Positions 1-9,068 of a stretch of 64,000 bases of DNA are shown here, in pieces. Below the pieces are notes generated by a model, which searched no databases, was not told the DNA's origin, and saw only the letters and a list, made by a program, of their open reading frames with translations. This DNA is from Clostridium transplantifaecale (GTDB taxonomy: Bacteria > Bacillota > Clostridia > Lachnospirales > Lachnospiraceae), in NCBI RefSeq assembly GCF_900626075.1, contig NZ_UYZY01000001.1, positions 62,001-126,000 on the forward strand. Direction: 5' to 3'. A program made the translations under genes and the position numbers. Position 1 is the stretch's first letter; every line of letters begins with the position of its first letter.

Positions 1-1206
1 GAGCACCTGGTGTTCCTGATCGTAATATCCCACCTGGACCTTTGCTCCCAGCGTAATCTCCCCGGCATCCTGTTTTACCAGTCCGTTAATGATTTTCAGG
101 ATCGTGGTTTTGCCGGTGCCGTTGTTGCCGATGATAGCAATGCGTTCGCCGCGCTTGATGTCAAAATCCACGTTCGAAAAAAGCACCGGCCCGTCGAACT
201 TCTTGGTGAGCCCGCGCACGGTCAGGACGTCGTTGCCGCTGACAATGCTCGGCTCAAGCGTGATGTTCATCGCATCGTTTAATTCTATCGGTTTATCCAG
301 CACGTCGATCTTAGCCAGCAGCTTTTCCCGGCTTTCCGCCCGCTTAATCGACTTTTCGCGGTTGAAAGAACGCAGCTTTGTGATTACCTCTTCCTGATGT
401 TTGATTTCCTGCTGCTGGTTTAAATATGCTTTCATGATTCCCGCGCGCAGCATGGCCTTCTTCTCGCCGTAGGCGGAGTAGTTACCCTGGAAGGTGGTGG
501 CTTTGCCGTTGTCCAGCTCGATGATCTTTGTCACGACGCGGTCCAGGAAATAGCGGTCATGGGCCACAATTACGACGGTTCCCGCGTAGTTGATAAGATA
601 CCCCTCCAGCCAGGCGATGGATTCCATGTCCAGGTGGTTGGTCGGCTCGTCGAGCAGGATAATATCAGGTTTCGAGAGCAGGAGCTTGCCAAGGGAAACG
701 CGCGTTTTCTGGCCTCCTGATAATTCCTTAACCGGTTTTCTGAATTCTTCTTCCACAAATCCCAGGCCCTTCAAGACACCGGTAATCTCACTCTGCCAGG
801 CATAGCCGTTCATCAGCTCAAACTCGTGGTTCAGCCTGCTGTAGGTCTGAAAAAGCTCCTCCAGCGCATCGCCCTCTGTATGCTTCATTTTTATCTCCAG
901 CTCACGGATCTGCTGCTCCATCATGAGGATGGGCTTCTTGACCTCCATAAGCTCGTCATATATCGTGTTGTCGCTGCTGATATCCTGGTGCTGCGCCAGA
1001 TATCCGAGGGTCTTTCCGCGGGAACAGACGACCTCCCCCTCATCGGCCGCCATCTGGCCGACAATGATTTTAAAAAGCGTTGTTTTGCCGGCGCCGTTGA
1101 TTCCGACAATCGCCGCCTTCTCGCGTTCTTCTATATGGAATGACACATGCTCCAGTATGGAGTCGGTGCCGAATGCTTTTGATATGTTGTTACATGACAG
1201 AATCAT
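1..1206 (-). CDS. ABC-F family ATPase, 3' end cut by window edge
   Basis: Cytosolic ATPase with two ABC domains on one chain and no membrane segments, as in the ABC-F family that acts on ribosomes (translation factors and antibiotic-protection proteins). The first 402 codons are present. The first Walker A reads GINGAGKTT (about residue 38), followed by SGGQKTRVSLGKLLLSKP and the Walker B LLDEPTNHLD. A charged linker follows, then the second Walker A GNNGTGKTT. The second signature and C-terminus lie beyond base 1. The start ATG at 1206 was chosen because CTGGAGGATACT lies just before it. Which ABC-F subfamily this is, and whether it protects against an antibiotic, cannot be told from the sequence here. 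Confidence 0.93.
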   Translation of the reverse strand, partial: MILSCNNISKAFGTDSILEHVSFHIEEREKAAIVGINGAGKTTLFKIIVGQMAADEGEVVCSRGKTLGYLAQHQDISSDNTIYDELMEVKKPILMMEQQIRELEIKMKHTEGDALEELFQTYSRLNHEFELMNGYAWQSEITGVLKGLGFVEEEFRKPVKELSGGQKTRVSLGKLLLSKPDIILLDEPTNHLDMESIAWLEGYLINYAGTVVIVAHDRYFLDRVVTKIIELDNGKATTFQGNYSAYGEKKAMLRAGIMKAYLNQQQEIKHQEEVITKLRSFNREKSIKRAESREKLLAKIDVLDKPIELNDAMNITLEPSIVSGNDVLTVRGLTKKFDGPVLFSNVDFDIKRGERIAIIGNNGTGKTTILKIINGLVKQDAGEITLGAKVQVGYYDQEHQVL

Positions 1207-1294
1207 AGTATCCTCCAGGTTCATTGGTGTTTATACCGCTAATGGTTAATTATAGTATAAACAGAGCGGTTTTTCAAGGCTCAGCAAAAAACCT

Positions 1295-1322
1295 TTGACA
1301 ATAATTTGTCATATGCTATAAT
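1295..1322 (+). promoter_or_regulatory. Promoter of the rex operon
   Basis: TTGACA (1295-1300) and TATAAT (1317-1322) are separated by 16 bases, about 45 bases before the rex start. A palindrome TGACAA-TAAT-TTGTCA overlaps the -35 box. Its arms are the reverse of the usual Rex-box order (TTGT...ACAA), so it is not clearly a Rex site. Confidence 0.8.
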
Positions 1323-1366
1323 AATTATTAGTAATTTATTTTTCAGAGAGAAGGTGATGAAGAGCC

Positions 1367-2059
1367 GTGGAGCAGAAAGAGATTTCAAAAGCAGTGATTT
1401 CCAGGCTGCCAAGATACTATCGGTATTTGGGAGAGTTGCTGGAAGAGGGTGTCGAGCGGATTTCTTCAAATGATTTAAGTATCAGAATGAAAGTGACGGC
1501 TTCTCAGATTCGGCAGGATCTTAACAATTTCGGCGGTTTTGGACAGCAGGGGTATGGATATAATGTGAAGTATTTATATACTGAGATTGCGAGGATTCTG
1601 GGAATTGACAGACAGCATAACCTGATTATCATAGGCGCCGGCAATCTGGGTCAGGCTATCGCCAATTATACGAATTTCGAGCGGCGTGGTTTTATCATCA
1701 AAGGAATGTTTGATGTGAATCCCCGTCTGGTAGGTCTGGTAGTCCGCGGAGTTGAGATCAGGGGGATTGAAGACCTGGAACAGTTCATCAAGGACAACGA
1801 GGTGCAGATTGCAGCCCTCACGATTCCGAAGTCTAAGGCGCCTGAGATCGCAGAGCGTCTTGTCAAAGCAGGAATCAAGGCTATCTGGAATTTTGCCCAT
1901 ACGGATCTGCAGGTTCCCGACGATGTGGTAGTGGAGAATGTGCATTTATCCGAGAGTCTGATGCGTCTTTCTTACCGCGTCTGCAACATGCAGGATCAAC
2001 AGGAACGGGAGAGAGAAGAGGCCCTTGGAAGAGCAGGAGACGCCAGAGAGAAGAAATGA
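1367..2059 (+). CDS. rex: Redox-sensing transcriptional repressor Rex
   Basis: DNA-binding repressor that senses the NADH/NAD+ ratio and controls fermentation and energy genes in Gram-positive bacteria. 230 residues, slightly longer than the usual ~210 because of a charged C-terminal tail rich in Glu and Arg. The N-terminal winged helix (ISKAVISRLPRYYRYLGEL, then SSNDLSIRMKVTASQIRQD) is the typical Rex start. The Rossmann dinucleotide motif IIGAGNLGQAI is near residue 88. The start codon is GTG at 1367, preceded by AAGGTGATG; no better-placed ATG exists. It overlaps acpS by four bases (ATGA), so the two are translationally coupled. Having Rex as first gene of a housekeeping operon suggests constitutive or self-tuned expression. 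Confidence 0.96.
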   Translation: MEQKEISKAVISRLPRYYRYLGELLEEGVERISSNDLSIRMKVTASQIRQDLNNFGGFGQQGYGYNVKYLYTEIARILGIDRQHNLIIIGAGNLGQAIANYTNFERRGFIIKGMFDVNPRLVGLVVRGVEIRGIEDLEQFIKDNEVQIAALTIPKSKAPEIAERLVKAGIKAIWNFAHTDLQVPDDVVVENVHLSESLMRLSYRVCNMQDQQEREREEALGRAGDAREKK

Positions 2060-2418
2060 TTATAGGTGTTGGAACAGATTTAATCGAAATAGAACGAGTT
2101 AAAAAAGCCTGTGTTAAAGAGGCTTTTTTACTGCGTGCATATACAGAGGAAGAGTGCCGGCAGGCCGGGGGGAATATAACCCGGCTGGCCGGCAATTTTG
2201 CCGTAAAAGAAGCGGTTTCCAAAGTGTTTGGGACGGGATTTCGAAGCTTCGGGCCGAGGGAGATTGAGGTTCTGAGGGATGAGCTGGGGAAACCCTACGT
2301 TAATTTGTATGGGAAAGCAAAGGAGCAGGCGGACGAACTGGGGATAAAAAGGCTGTTTGTATCGATCAGCAATACGGCCCGGTACGCATCTGCCTATGCA
2401 GTGGGAGAGGGGGACTGA
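2056..2418 (+). CDS. acpS: Holo-[acyl-carrier-protein] synthase
   Basis: Transfers 4'-phosphopantetheine from CoA to apo-ACP, activating it for fatty-acid synthesis. 120 residues, normal for AcpS. The N-terminal GVGTDLIEIERVKKA carries the metal-binding Asp of the family, and FAVKEAVSKVFGTGF carries the second metal-ligand Glu and the CoA-binding Lys. Its ATG overlaps the rex stop, and the next gene begins two bases after its stop. The acpS-nnr-alr order is common in Firmicutes. Confidence 0.96.
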   Translation: MIIGVGTDLIEIERVKKACVKEAFLLRAYTEEECRQAGGNITRLAGNFAVKEAVSKVFGTGFRSFGPREIEVLRDELGKPYVNLYGKAKEQADELGIKRLFVSISNTARYASAYAVGEGD

Positions 2419-2420
2419 AT

Positions 2421-3986
2421 ATGAGACGCCTTGTAACCGGGAAACAGATGAAAGAGATAGACGCCTATGCGATTCAGACCGTGGGGATTCCGTCCATGGT
2501 GCTGATGGAGCGGGCCGCCCTGAGCGTGGCGGATGAACTGGAACTGGAATATAAAAGAACAGGGAAAAAGCCCTTTGAGAAGGCCGTTACCCTGATATTC
2601 TGCGGAACGGGCAACAATGGCGCCGACGGAGCCGCCGTTGCCAGGATTCTCCATCTGAGGGGTTTCCAGGTTTCCGTTATCACTGTGGGGGACAGGGAAC
2701 GATGGACCGAAGAGATGAGAAGCCAGATAGCAATTGATGAGAAACTGGGAATTGCCGTGGAAAGCTTTGGCGGGTATCTTCCCGGCCGTTTTGACGTGGC
2801 GGTGGACGCCATCTTCGGAGTGGGGCTTACAAGAGACGTGGAAGGCGAATTTAAAGAGGCGGTGGAGTTTCTTGCCGGCTTGAACCCGGAATTTACCGTG
2901 GCGGTGGATATTCCGTCCGGTATCAGCTCTGAGACGGGGCGTGTTATGGGAACGGCGGTAAAAGCGGATCTGACGGTGACATTCGGCTATGAGAAGGTGG
3001 GAACGGCAATCTATCCGGGAAAAGGCTACAGCGGCCGTGTGGCGGTGAAAGACATCGGCTTCCCGGATTTTGACTCCTATGAAGGAAAACGCTATTTTAC
3101 TTATGAACCGGGAGACCAGTTAAGGATTCCCGGACGGAAGAAAGATTCCCATAAGGGGACGTACGGAAAAGTGCTGATTGCGGCAGGTTCCAAAGGGATG
3201 TGCGGGGCCGCCTATTTAAGCGCGCTGTCGGCATACAGGACGGGAGCCGGCCTGGTGAAAATCCTGACAGTGGACGGCAATGTGCCGATGCTGCAGACAC
3301 TCCTGCCCGAGGCTATTATCACATCGTATCCGGAGGAGATGGAGGCCGAGGAGCCTGAGGCGTTCAGGGAGCTTGTGGAGCGGGAATGCGCCTGGGCCAG
3401 CGTGATTGTCCTGGGACCTGGCCTCGGAAGAGGACGCCACGTGGTGAAACTGACGGAATACGTGCTTTTATCGGCTTATGTCCCTATCATACTTGATGCG
3501 GACGGACTGAATACCGTGGCGGAGTACCCGCATCTGGCGGAATTCTTTACGGAGAATGTGATTGTAACTCCCCACCTGGGGGAAATGGCCAGACTGGTGG
3601 AAAAGGATATCGCTGAACTGAGGGAGGATCTTCCCGGCGCGGCCGTCGGCTATTGTGAGGAGAAGGGCGTGACCTGTGTTTTAAAGGACGCCGTTTCCGT
3701 GGTGGCGGGGAAGGACGGTTCCGTCTATATCAACAGCAGCGGCGGAGGAGCCATGGCAAAAGCCGGTTCCGGCGATGTGCTGACCGGCCTGATTGCGGGG
3801 CTCATTGCCTTAGGCCTTCAGGAGGATGAGGCGGCGGCCATGGGCGTGTGGCTCCACGGGCTGGCGGGAGAGAGCGCTGCGGCCGGAAGAGGGGAACATT
3901 CGGTTCTCGCCAGGGAAATCGCGGATTCAATCATGCAGGAGGACAATAATGGAAGAACCATACAGCAGAATTTATGCGGAAATTAA
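2421..3986 (+). CDS. nnr: Bifunctional NAD(P)H-hydrate epimerase / ADP-dependent dehydratase
   Basis: Repairs damaged NAD(P)H: the N-terminal YjeF-type domain (about residues 1-215) epimerises R- and S-NAD(P)HX, and the C-terminal ribokinase-like domain (about 225-505) dehydrates S-NAD(P)HX using ADP. 521 residues, the normal length of the fused enzyme. Visible motifs are GTGNNGADGAAVARIL in the epimerase half, and GPGLGR, VTPHLGEMARL and the GSGDVLTGLIAGLIA loop in the kinase-like half. The last 38 bases overlap the start of alr in another frame. The gene is co-transcribed with acpS and alr. Confidence 0.95.
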   Translation: MRRLVTGKQMKEIDAYAIQTVGIPSMVLMERAALSVADELELEYKRTGKKPFEKAVTLIFCGTGNNGADGAAVARILHLRGFQVSVITVGDRERWTEEMRSQIAIDEKLGIAVESFGGYLPGRFDVAVDAIFGVGLTRDVEGEFKEAVEFLAGLNPEFTVAVDIPSGISSETGRVMGTAVKADLTVTFGYEKVGTAIYPGKGYSGRVAVKDIGFPDFDSYEGKRYFTYEPGDQLRIPGRKKDSHKGTYGKVLIAAGSKGMCGAAYLSALSAYRTGAGLVKILTVDGNVPMLQTLLPEAIITSYPEEMEAEEPEAFRELVERECAWASVIVLGPGLGRGRHVVKLTEYVLLSAYVPIILDADGLNTVAEYPHLAEFFTENVIVTPHLGEMARLVEKDIAELREDLPGAAVGYCEEKGVTCVLKDAVSVVAGKDGSVYINSSGGGAMAKAGSGDVLTGLIAGLIALGLQEDEAAAMGVWLHGLAGESAAAGRGEHSVLAREIADSIMQEDNNGRTIQQNLCGN

Positions 3987-5130
3987 CCTTGACAATATTA
4001 TAAAAAATATGGAAACGATGGGAGCCGGACTGCCGGAGGGAACCGGGATGATTGGCGTTGTAAAAACAGACGGCTACGGCCACGGCGCGGTACCGGTTGC
4101 AAAAGCCATCGATCCCTTTGTCTGCGGCTACGCGGTGGCTGCGGTCCCGGAGGCCGTAATACTCCGGAAACACGGCATTACAAAGCCGATTCTGGTATTG
4201 GGCAATACACACGAAAGGGATTATAAAACGATCCTGGAGTACGGCATCAGGCCGGCTATATATGAATATTCCAAGGCGGAGGCCCTCTCAAGGGAGGCTG
4301 TCGCGGAGGGAAAGACGGCGTTTATCCATATTGCGCTGGATACGGGGATGAGCCGGATCGGCTATCAGCCCGGCGGGGAGAGTCTCGGTGAGGTGGAGAA
4401 AATAAAGGCGCTTCCCGGTATCACGGTAGAAGGCCTTTTCACCCACTTCTCCAAAGCGGATGAGACGGATAAAGACTTTACGGCGCTTCAGTATGAACGG
4501 TATATGGAATTTGCCGAAGCGCTGAAAAGCAGGGGAATCGAAATACCGGTCCGTCACTGCGCCAACAGCGCCGCCATCATGGATCTGCCTCAGATGGGCC
4601 TGGACGCGGTTCGGGCCGGAATCTCAATGTACGGAATTTATCCCTCCGACGAGGTGAATCAGGAGATGGAACTGCGCCCCGCCATGGAGATCAGGAGTTT
4701 TATTACCTATGTTAAGGAGATAGAGCCGGGAACGCCCGTAAGCTACGGCGGAACCTTTACGGCCGACAGAAAAATGAGGATTGCCACAGTCGGAGCCGGG
4801 TATGGGGACGGGTACCCCAGAAATCTTTCGGGAAAAGGCTGCGTCCTGATCCGGGGCAGACGGGCGCCGATACTGGGGCGTGTCTGTATGGATCAGTTCA
4901 TGGTGGACGTGACGGATATACCGGGAGCGGCGGAGGATGACCGCGTCACACTGGTCGGCTGCGACGGAGAAGAGAGGATTTCCATGGAAGAACTGGCCGG
5001 AATGTGCGGAGGGTTCCGATACGAGATTCCCTGTGTCCTGGGAAAACGTGTTCCCAGAGTATATACAAGGAACGGGAAGATCGTCGGCAGCAAGGACTGG
5101 TTCGATGACAAATATGCCGACTTTATGTAG
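3949..5130 (+). CDS. alr: Alanine racemase
   Basis: PLP-dependent interconversion of L- and D-alanine for peptidoglycan. 393 residues from the ATG at 3949, which has GGAGG seven bases upstream; the frame stays open further 5' but that extension lies inside nnr and has no homology-like content. The PLP lysine is in GVVKTDGYGHGA (K39). The segment VGAGYGDGYPR carries the second catalytic base (Tyr). C-terminal DxVTLVG and EIPCVLGKRVPRVY are typical of Alr. Fourth gene of the rex operon. D-Ala supply is essential in most bacteria without a second Alr or Dat. Confidence 0.96.
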   Translation: MEEPYSRIYAEINLDNIIKNMETMGAGLPEGTGMIGVVKTDGYGHGAVPVAKAIDPFVCGYAVAAVPEAVILRKHGITKPILVLGNTHERDYKTILEYGIRPAIYEYSKAEALSREAVAEGKTAFIHIALDTGMSRIGYQPGGESLGEVEKIKALPGITVEGLFTHFSKADETDKDFTALQYERYMEFAEALKSRGIEIPVRHCANSAAIMDLPQMGLDAVRAGISMYGIYPSDEVNQEMELRPAMEIRSFITYVKEIEPGTPVSYGGTFTADRKMRIATVGAGYGDGYPRNLSGKGCVLIRGRRAPILGRVCMDQFMVDVTDIPGAAEDDRVTLVGCDGEERISMEELAGMCGGFRYEIPCVLGKRVPRVYTRNGKIVGSKDWFDDKYADFM

Positions 5131-5310
5131 AACGGCATGATAAAGAAACATGCTCAATTTTCATTTTCCGGGGAACTGCAGGCCTGTTTTTCCCATATGA
5201 TAAATCAGTAGGGAATAACGGGATGAAAAAAGAATTGCGGTCGGCGGAATACTCGGGTCAAAACAGGTCAATACTAAGGACATAAAGAATTTTGACGGAG
5301 AGTGAAACAA

Positions 5311-5658
5311 GTGATTATCAGGCGTGGAGATATTTATTATGCAGACTTAAGACCGGTTGTCGGCTCGGAACAGGGAGGCGTCAGGCCGGTGCTGATTATA
5401 CAGAATGATATAGGGAATAAGCACAGCCCAACCGTAATCTGTGCGGCAATAACATCCAAGATGAACAAGGCAAAGCTGCCAACCCATGTGGAGTTAAACA
5501 CGAAGAGGTGTGATATGATACGGGATTCCGTAATCCTCCTGGAGCAGCTTCGGACCATAGACAAACAGCGGCTGAAAGAGAGAATCTGCCATATTGATGA
5601 CGAGCTGTTAAAGGACGTGGATCGTGCGCTGATGATAAGCCTTGAGCTGGATACATAG
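5311..5658 (+). CDS. mazF: MazF/PemK-family endoribonuclease (EndoA-like)
   Basis: Sequence-specific mRNA-cleaving toxin of the MazF/NdoA family. About 115 residues, as for Bacillus NdoA. Conserved [29 protein letters not shown] and [11 protein letters not shown] match the family core. I chose GTG 5311 over GTG 5302 because GGAG at 5297-5300 then has a ten-base spacing, and because family members begin just before RGDIYYADL. In B. subtilis the antitoxin gene lies between alr and ndoA. Here the 180 bases between them hold no recognisable antitoxin, so the partner is absent, elsewhere, or very small. Confidence 0.93.
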   Translation: MIIRRGDIYYADLRPVVGSEQGGVRPVLIIQNDIGNKHSPTVICAAITSKMNKAKLPTHVELNTKRCDMIRDSVILLEQLRTIDKQRLKERICHIDDELLKDVDRALMISLELDT

Positions 5659-5765
5659 GTTATCATTGACGGTTGCCGTTCATATCGGCTCTGTTTTGCG
5701 AAGCGTTTTTAGCGTTTTTTGTGTATTACAGGGCGTATTACCGCACACGGAGTGGATAGTTATGA

Positions 5766-5795
5766 TTGACGAACCTCATGGAAAGATGATATAGT
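5766..5795 (+). promoter_or_regulatory. Promoter upstream of the CNNM/CBS gene
   Basis: TTGACG (5766-5771) and TATAGT (5790-5795), 18 bases apart. This would give a leader of about 315 bases before the start at 6119, passing through the long inverted repeat. Confidence 0.55.
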
Positions 5796-5940
5796 GACAG
5801 ATGTCAGGATTAATATTCTGCAAAGTTTTTTGGCGCAGCAGAATGTTTAAGGTTACTGTTCACACGGATGTATCCCGCGAGGTGTTTTCACGTGTTTTTC
5901 GTGAAAATCCCGAGTTAAGCGGCGCGAAACGGAGTTTTTT

Positions 5941-5993
5941 GCCGTTTCTGTACATCGCGAAGCGGATTGCTGGGCACGGAGTGAACAGTAAAG
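5941..5993 (+). repeat. Dispersed intergenic repeat, family 2, copy 1
   Basis: About 52 bases starting GCCGTTTCTGTACATCGCG and ending ACGGAGTGAACAGT, nearly the same as 11577-11632 (a few substitutions and one indel). Here its end also pairs with TTACTGTTCAC about 130 bases upstream. Confidence 0.75.
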
Positions 5994-6118
5994 GTTTAAG
6001 AACGGGCATCTGGCGGAAAGATTATAACCGTACGAATGAAACGATGAAAAGTAACCGGAGCGGAACGAATACGGCCGCAGCTTTTCACCGCTATTAATAA
6101 AAGGAGTAATTAAAAAAT

Positions 6119-7474
6119 ATGGACGATGGGTATTGGCCCTTAAGTATACTGATACTTGTTGGTTTTATTCTGATTGACGCTGTTTTATACGGCTTTGGTT
6201 CAGCCATTCAGAACATGAATGTGAACAGTCTCGAGAAGGAGGCGGAAGAAGGAAACGAACGGGCAGGGAAGCTTTTGAGGCTGATCAATAAACCTGGCGA
6301 ATTTATTTATACGGTCCAGGTGATGACCAATATAATCGGAATTCTGGCAGGAGCCTATGTGATGAGGCAGTTGGGGCAGCTGTTTACGATGCTGATAAAG
6401 CATTCGCAGGATGGCCATGAGATGCTGGTTTACACAGCCTGCGTTGTGGCTGCCGGAATTGTTGTGCTGTCTGTGCTTATCAGCTTTGGGATTGTGATTC
6501 CGAAGAAGTGTGCGGCCAGAAAGCCGGAGAAGTGGGGGTATGGAGTTTTCTCCATGGTGCAGGTGATTGTGTTCCTGCTGCGTCCCTTTACATTTCTTGT
6601 GTCGGCGCTCTCGGCCCTGGTGCTGAAGCCGATGGGGATTGATTTAAATTCCGACGACGACAATGTGACGGAAGAAGATATTATGCTGATGGTCAATGAG
6701 GGCCATGAGCAGGGAGTCCTGGAGGCCGGGGAAGCCGAGATGATCACGAACATTTTCGAGCTGAACGACAAAGAGGCCGGGGACATTATGACCCACAGAA
6801 CCAATATAACGGCGCTGGACGCCTCCCTGTCCTTAGATGAGGCGGTAACCTATATACTGACGGAGGCGAATAACTCGCGTTTCCCTGTATTCGAAAAGGA
6901 TATCGACGATATTGTAGGAATTCTCCATATGAGGGATGCCCTGGGGTTTGCCGAGAAAGAGGAAAACAGAAAGAAAAGTCTAAGAGAACTGGACGGACTT
7001 TTACGGGAACCCCATTTCATTCCGGAAACACGCCATGTGGACACGCTGTTTAAAGAGATGCAGTCCCAGAAAATACATATGGAGATTGTGGTGGACGAGT
7101 ATGGCCAGACTGCGGGAATCGTGACGATGGAGGATATCCTGGAGGAGATTGTGGGAAACATCCTGGATGAATATGACGAGGATGAGGAGTACATTTCCAA
7201 ACGTGACGACGGAAGCTTTATTTTTGACGGGCTGGCTCCCCTCGATGAGGTGGGAGTAGCGCTGAATATTGAATTCGACGATGAGGATTACGAAAATTAC
7301 GATACGTTAAACGGATTTCTGATCTCCAAGCTGGACCGCATCCCCGGAGAGGGGGAGCAGCCTGAGGTGGAGTACCGGAATTATCTTTTCAAGGTTCTGT
7401 CGGTTGAGAACAAGATGGTCCACGCAGTGACTGCGACGCCGGTTTCCGTGAAGAAAACGGAAGAGAAAGAATAA
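6119..7474 (+). CDS. CNNM/CBS-domain membrane protein (HlyC/CorC family)
   Basis: Membrane protein of the family often called hemolysin C or CorC-like, linked in some bacteria to Mg2+/Co2+ export. 451 residues. Order: CNNM transmembrane domain with about four hydrophobic helices (residues ~5-175), then a linker VTEEDIMLMVNEGHEQGVLE typical of the family, a CBS pair (about 200-340, with IMTHRTNITALD and VDEYGQTAGIVTMEDILEEIVG), and a C-terminal CorC_HlyC domain (about 360-440) with the acidic stretch DEYDEDEEYI. AAGGAGTAAT precedes the ATG. Ion specificity cannot be read from sequence. A factor-independent terminator follows at 7490. Confidence 0.93.
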   Translation: MDDGYWPLSILILVGFILIDAVLYGFGSAIQNMNVNSLEKEAEEGNERAGKLLRLINKPGEFIYTVQVMTNIIGILAGAYVMRQLGQLFTMLIKHSQDGHEMLVYTACVVAAGIVVLSVLISFGIVIPKKCAARKPEKWGYGVFSMVQVIVFLLRPFTFLVSALSALVLKPMGIDLNSDDDNVTEEDIMLMVNEGHEQGVLEAGEAEMITNIFELNDKEAGDIMTHRTNITALDASLSLDEAVTYILTEANNSRFPVFEKDIDDIVGILHMRDALGFAEKEENRKKSLRELDGLLREPHFIPETRHVDTLFKEMQSQKIHMEIVVDEYGQTAGIVTMEDILEEIVGNILDEYDEDEEYISKRDDGSFIFDGLAPLDEVGVALNIEFDDEDYENYDTLNGFLISKLDRIPGEGEQPEVEYRNYLFKVLSVENKMVHAVTATPVSVKKTEEKE

Positions 7475-7489
7475 GAACAGTAAAAGTTT

Positions 7490-7521
7490 GAACGCCTGAG
7501 CGTTGCCCGGGCGTTCTTTTT
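7490..7521 (+). terminator. Terminator after the CNNM/CBS gene
   Basis: GAACGCC (7490-7496) pairs with GGCGTTC (7510-7516), followed by TTTTT. Confidence 0.85.
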
Positions 7522-7586
7522 GGCTTTTTGGAAGGTGCGAAAAGACAAGACAGAAGAGGAATGCAGAAGAGAAAAAGGCAGGGAAG

Positions 7587-8972
7587 ATGAAAAAGATATT
7601 GGAAGATACAAAGATTATGATGACGGACAGGATATTCCTGTCCAAGGCTGTAAAAATAGCGCTGCCGGTAGCTATGCAGGGTATGCTGAATACAATTGTA
7701 AATATGGTGGATACCATGATGATCGGTTCCCTGGGGGCTACATCCATCGCTGCGGTGGGACTGGCCAACAAGGTGTTTTTCGTGATGACGCTTCTGGTGT
7801 TCGGAATTGTAAGCGGTTCGGGGATTCTGGCGGCGCAGTTCTGGGGTACACACGATATCAAGAATATCAGAAAGGTTCTGGGACTGGCGCTGGTTCTGGC
7901 CACCTGTGCGGCGCTTGCGTTTTTCATCCCGGCGGTGGCGGCTCCGCAGAAGGTAATGAGAATATTTACAACGGGGGAGGATGCAATACGCATCGGAGCT
8001 TCTTACCTGTCCCTGGTGGCGCTTTCTTATCCATTTATCGCGGTCAGCAATACATACGTTGCCATGCAGAGGGCGGTGGGCAAGGTAAAAGCCCCGGTAG
8101 TCATCAGCAGCTGCACGATCCTGATTAACATATTTTTTAACTATACTTTTATTTTCGGTAAATTCGGCGCGCCTGCCATGGGCGTGGTCGGTGCGGCTTT
8201 AGCCACACTGATTGCACGTATCGTGGAGATGACGGCCCTGCTTTTAGTGGTGTATTTAAACAAATCGCCCCTGGCCTGCCGCCCGAAGGAACTGTTCGGC
8301 TACTCGGCCGCTTTTGTGAAAAAATTCTTTGCCACGGCGTCACCGGTTATTGCCAATGAGTTTATCTGGGGACTGGGAGTTACGATGTATTCACTGGCAT
8401 ACGGGCGTATGGGGGATAATGCGGTGGCGGCGATTACGGTAGCTACGACGATACAGGACATCATGTCGGTCCTGTTCCAGGGACTGAGCGCAGCAACAGC
8501 CGTAATTCTCGGAAACGAGCTGGGAGCCGGCCAGATGAAGAGGGCCGAGCGGTATGCGAAGAACTTCCTGATTCTTCAGTTTATCATCACCGTGATTATG
8601 GCGTTCTTCTGTGCGGGTGTCCGCTGGCAGATTATTGATCTCTACAGGCTGTCCGGTGAGGTGGCCCGCGATGTGAGCCGGTGCCTGATCGTCTTTTCAC
8701 TGTTTATGCCGTTTAAGATGTTTAACTATGTCAATATCGTGGGAGTGCTGCGAAGCGGCGGGGATACCGCTGTCTGCCTCTTTCTCGACTGCAGCGGCGT
8801 ATGGCTGATCGGAATTCCGATGGCTTTTGTGGGGGGATTGGTTTTAAAACAGCCTATCTATATTGTCTATGCTATGGTGACGCTGGAGGAGGTTTATAAG
8901 ACGGTTCTCAGTTATCTTCGGTACAGACAGAGAAAATGGCTTAAGAACCTGACGGCGGAGATACAGGGGTAG
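7587..8972 (+). CDS. MATE-family multidrug/cation efflux protein
   Basis: Membrane antiporter of the MATE family, exporting organic cations and drugs in exchange for Na+ or H+. About 461 residues with 12 predicted helices. Family features: the opening KIALPVAMQGMLNTIVNMVDTMMIG, GSGILAAQFWG, and the second-half repeat FIWGLGVTMYSLAYGRMG. I chose the ATG at 7587 (GGGAAG upstream) over earlier in-frame codons that lie inside the preceding terminator. Reading begins about 65 bases after that terminator with no clear new promoter, so read-through may feed it. Substrate unknown. Confidence 0.93.
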   Translation: MKKILEDTKIMMTDRIFLSKAVKIALPVAMQGMLNTIVNMVDTMMIGSLGATSIAAVGLANKVFFVMTLLVFGIVSGSGILAAQFWGTHDIKNIRKVLGLALVLATCAALAFFIPAVAAPQKVMRIFTTGEDAIRIGASYLSLVALSYPFIAVSNTYVAMQRAVGKVKAPVVISSCTILINIFFNYTFIFGKFGAPAMGVVGAALATLIARIVEMTALLLVVYLNKSPLACRPKELFGYSAAFVKKFFATASPVIANEFIWGLGVTMYSLAYGRMGDNAVAAITVATTIQDIMSVLFQGLSAATAVILGNELGAGQMKRAERYAKNFLILQFIITVIMAFFCAGVRWQIIDLYRLSGEVARDVSRCLIVFSLFMPFKMFNYVNIVGVLRSGGDTAVCLFLDCSGVWLIGIPMAFVGGLVLKQPIYIVYAMVTLEEVYKTVLSYLRYRQRKWLKNLTAEIQG

Positions 8973-9068
8973 TGTAGGGAGTCACTGCAATAGCGGTGGA
9001 AATGCAGGAGCAACGCAAAGCGGTAATCCCGTACGGAGTAAAATCAGTAATAGTGGAGGGGAAGAGAA

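Larger units (their letters stand above)
5659..6118. other. 460-base intergenic region with promoter and long inverted repeat
   Basis: No convincing gene. It holds a promoter (5766-5795), then an imperfect inverted repeat with 11-base perfect ends (TTACTGTTCAC at 5853-5863, GTGAACAGTAA near 5981-5991) enclosing about 140 bases. The right half of this is also found at 11577-11632. A 98-codon open frame at 5801-6097 is Arg/Ser-rich, lies over the inverted repeat and is judged non-coding. AAGGAG at 6101-6106 serves the next gene. Confidence 0.6.

Noticed and set aside
1295..1312. Rex autoregulatory box in the rex promoter
   Set aside because: The palindrome TGACAA-N4-TTGTCA has the inverse order of the Rex consensus; kept only as a palindrome.
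5223..5285. 20-codon ORF as MazE antitoxin
   Set aside because: Too short for a MazE and no ribosome site or family pattern.
5801..6097. 98-codon open frame before the CNNM/CBS gene
   Set aside because: It lies over an inverted repeat, has no ribosome site and an Arg/Ser-rich unlikely composition.
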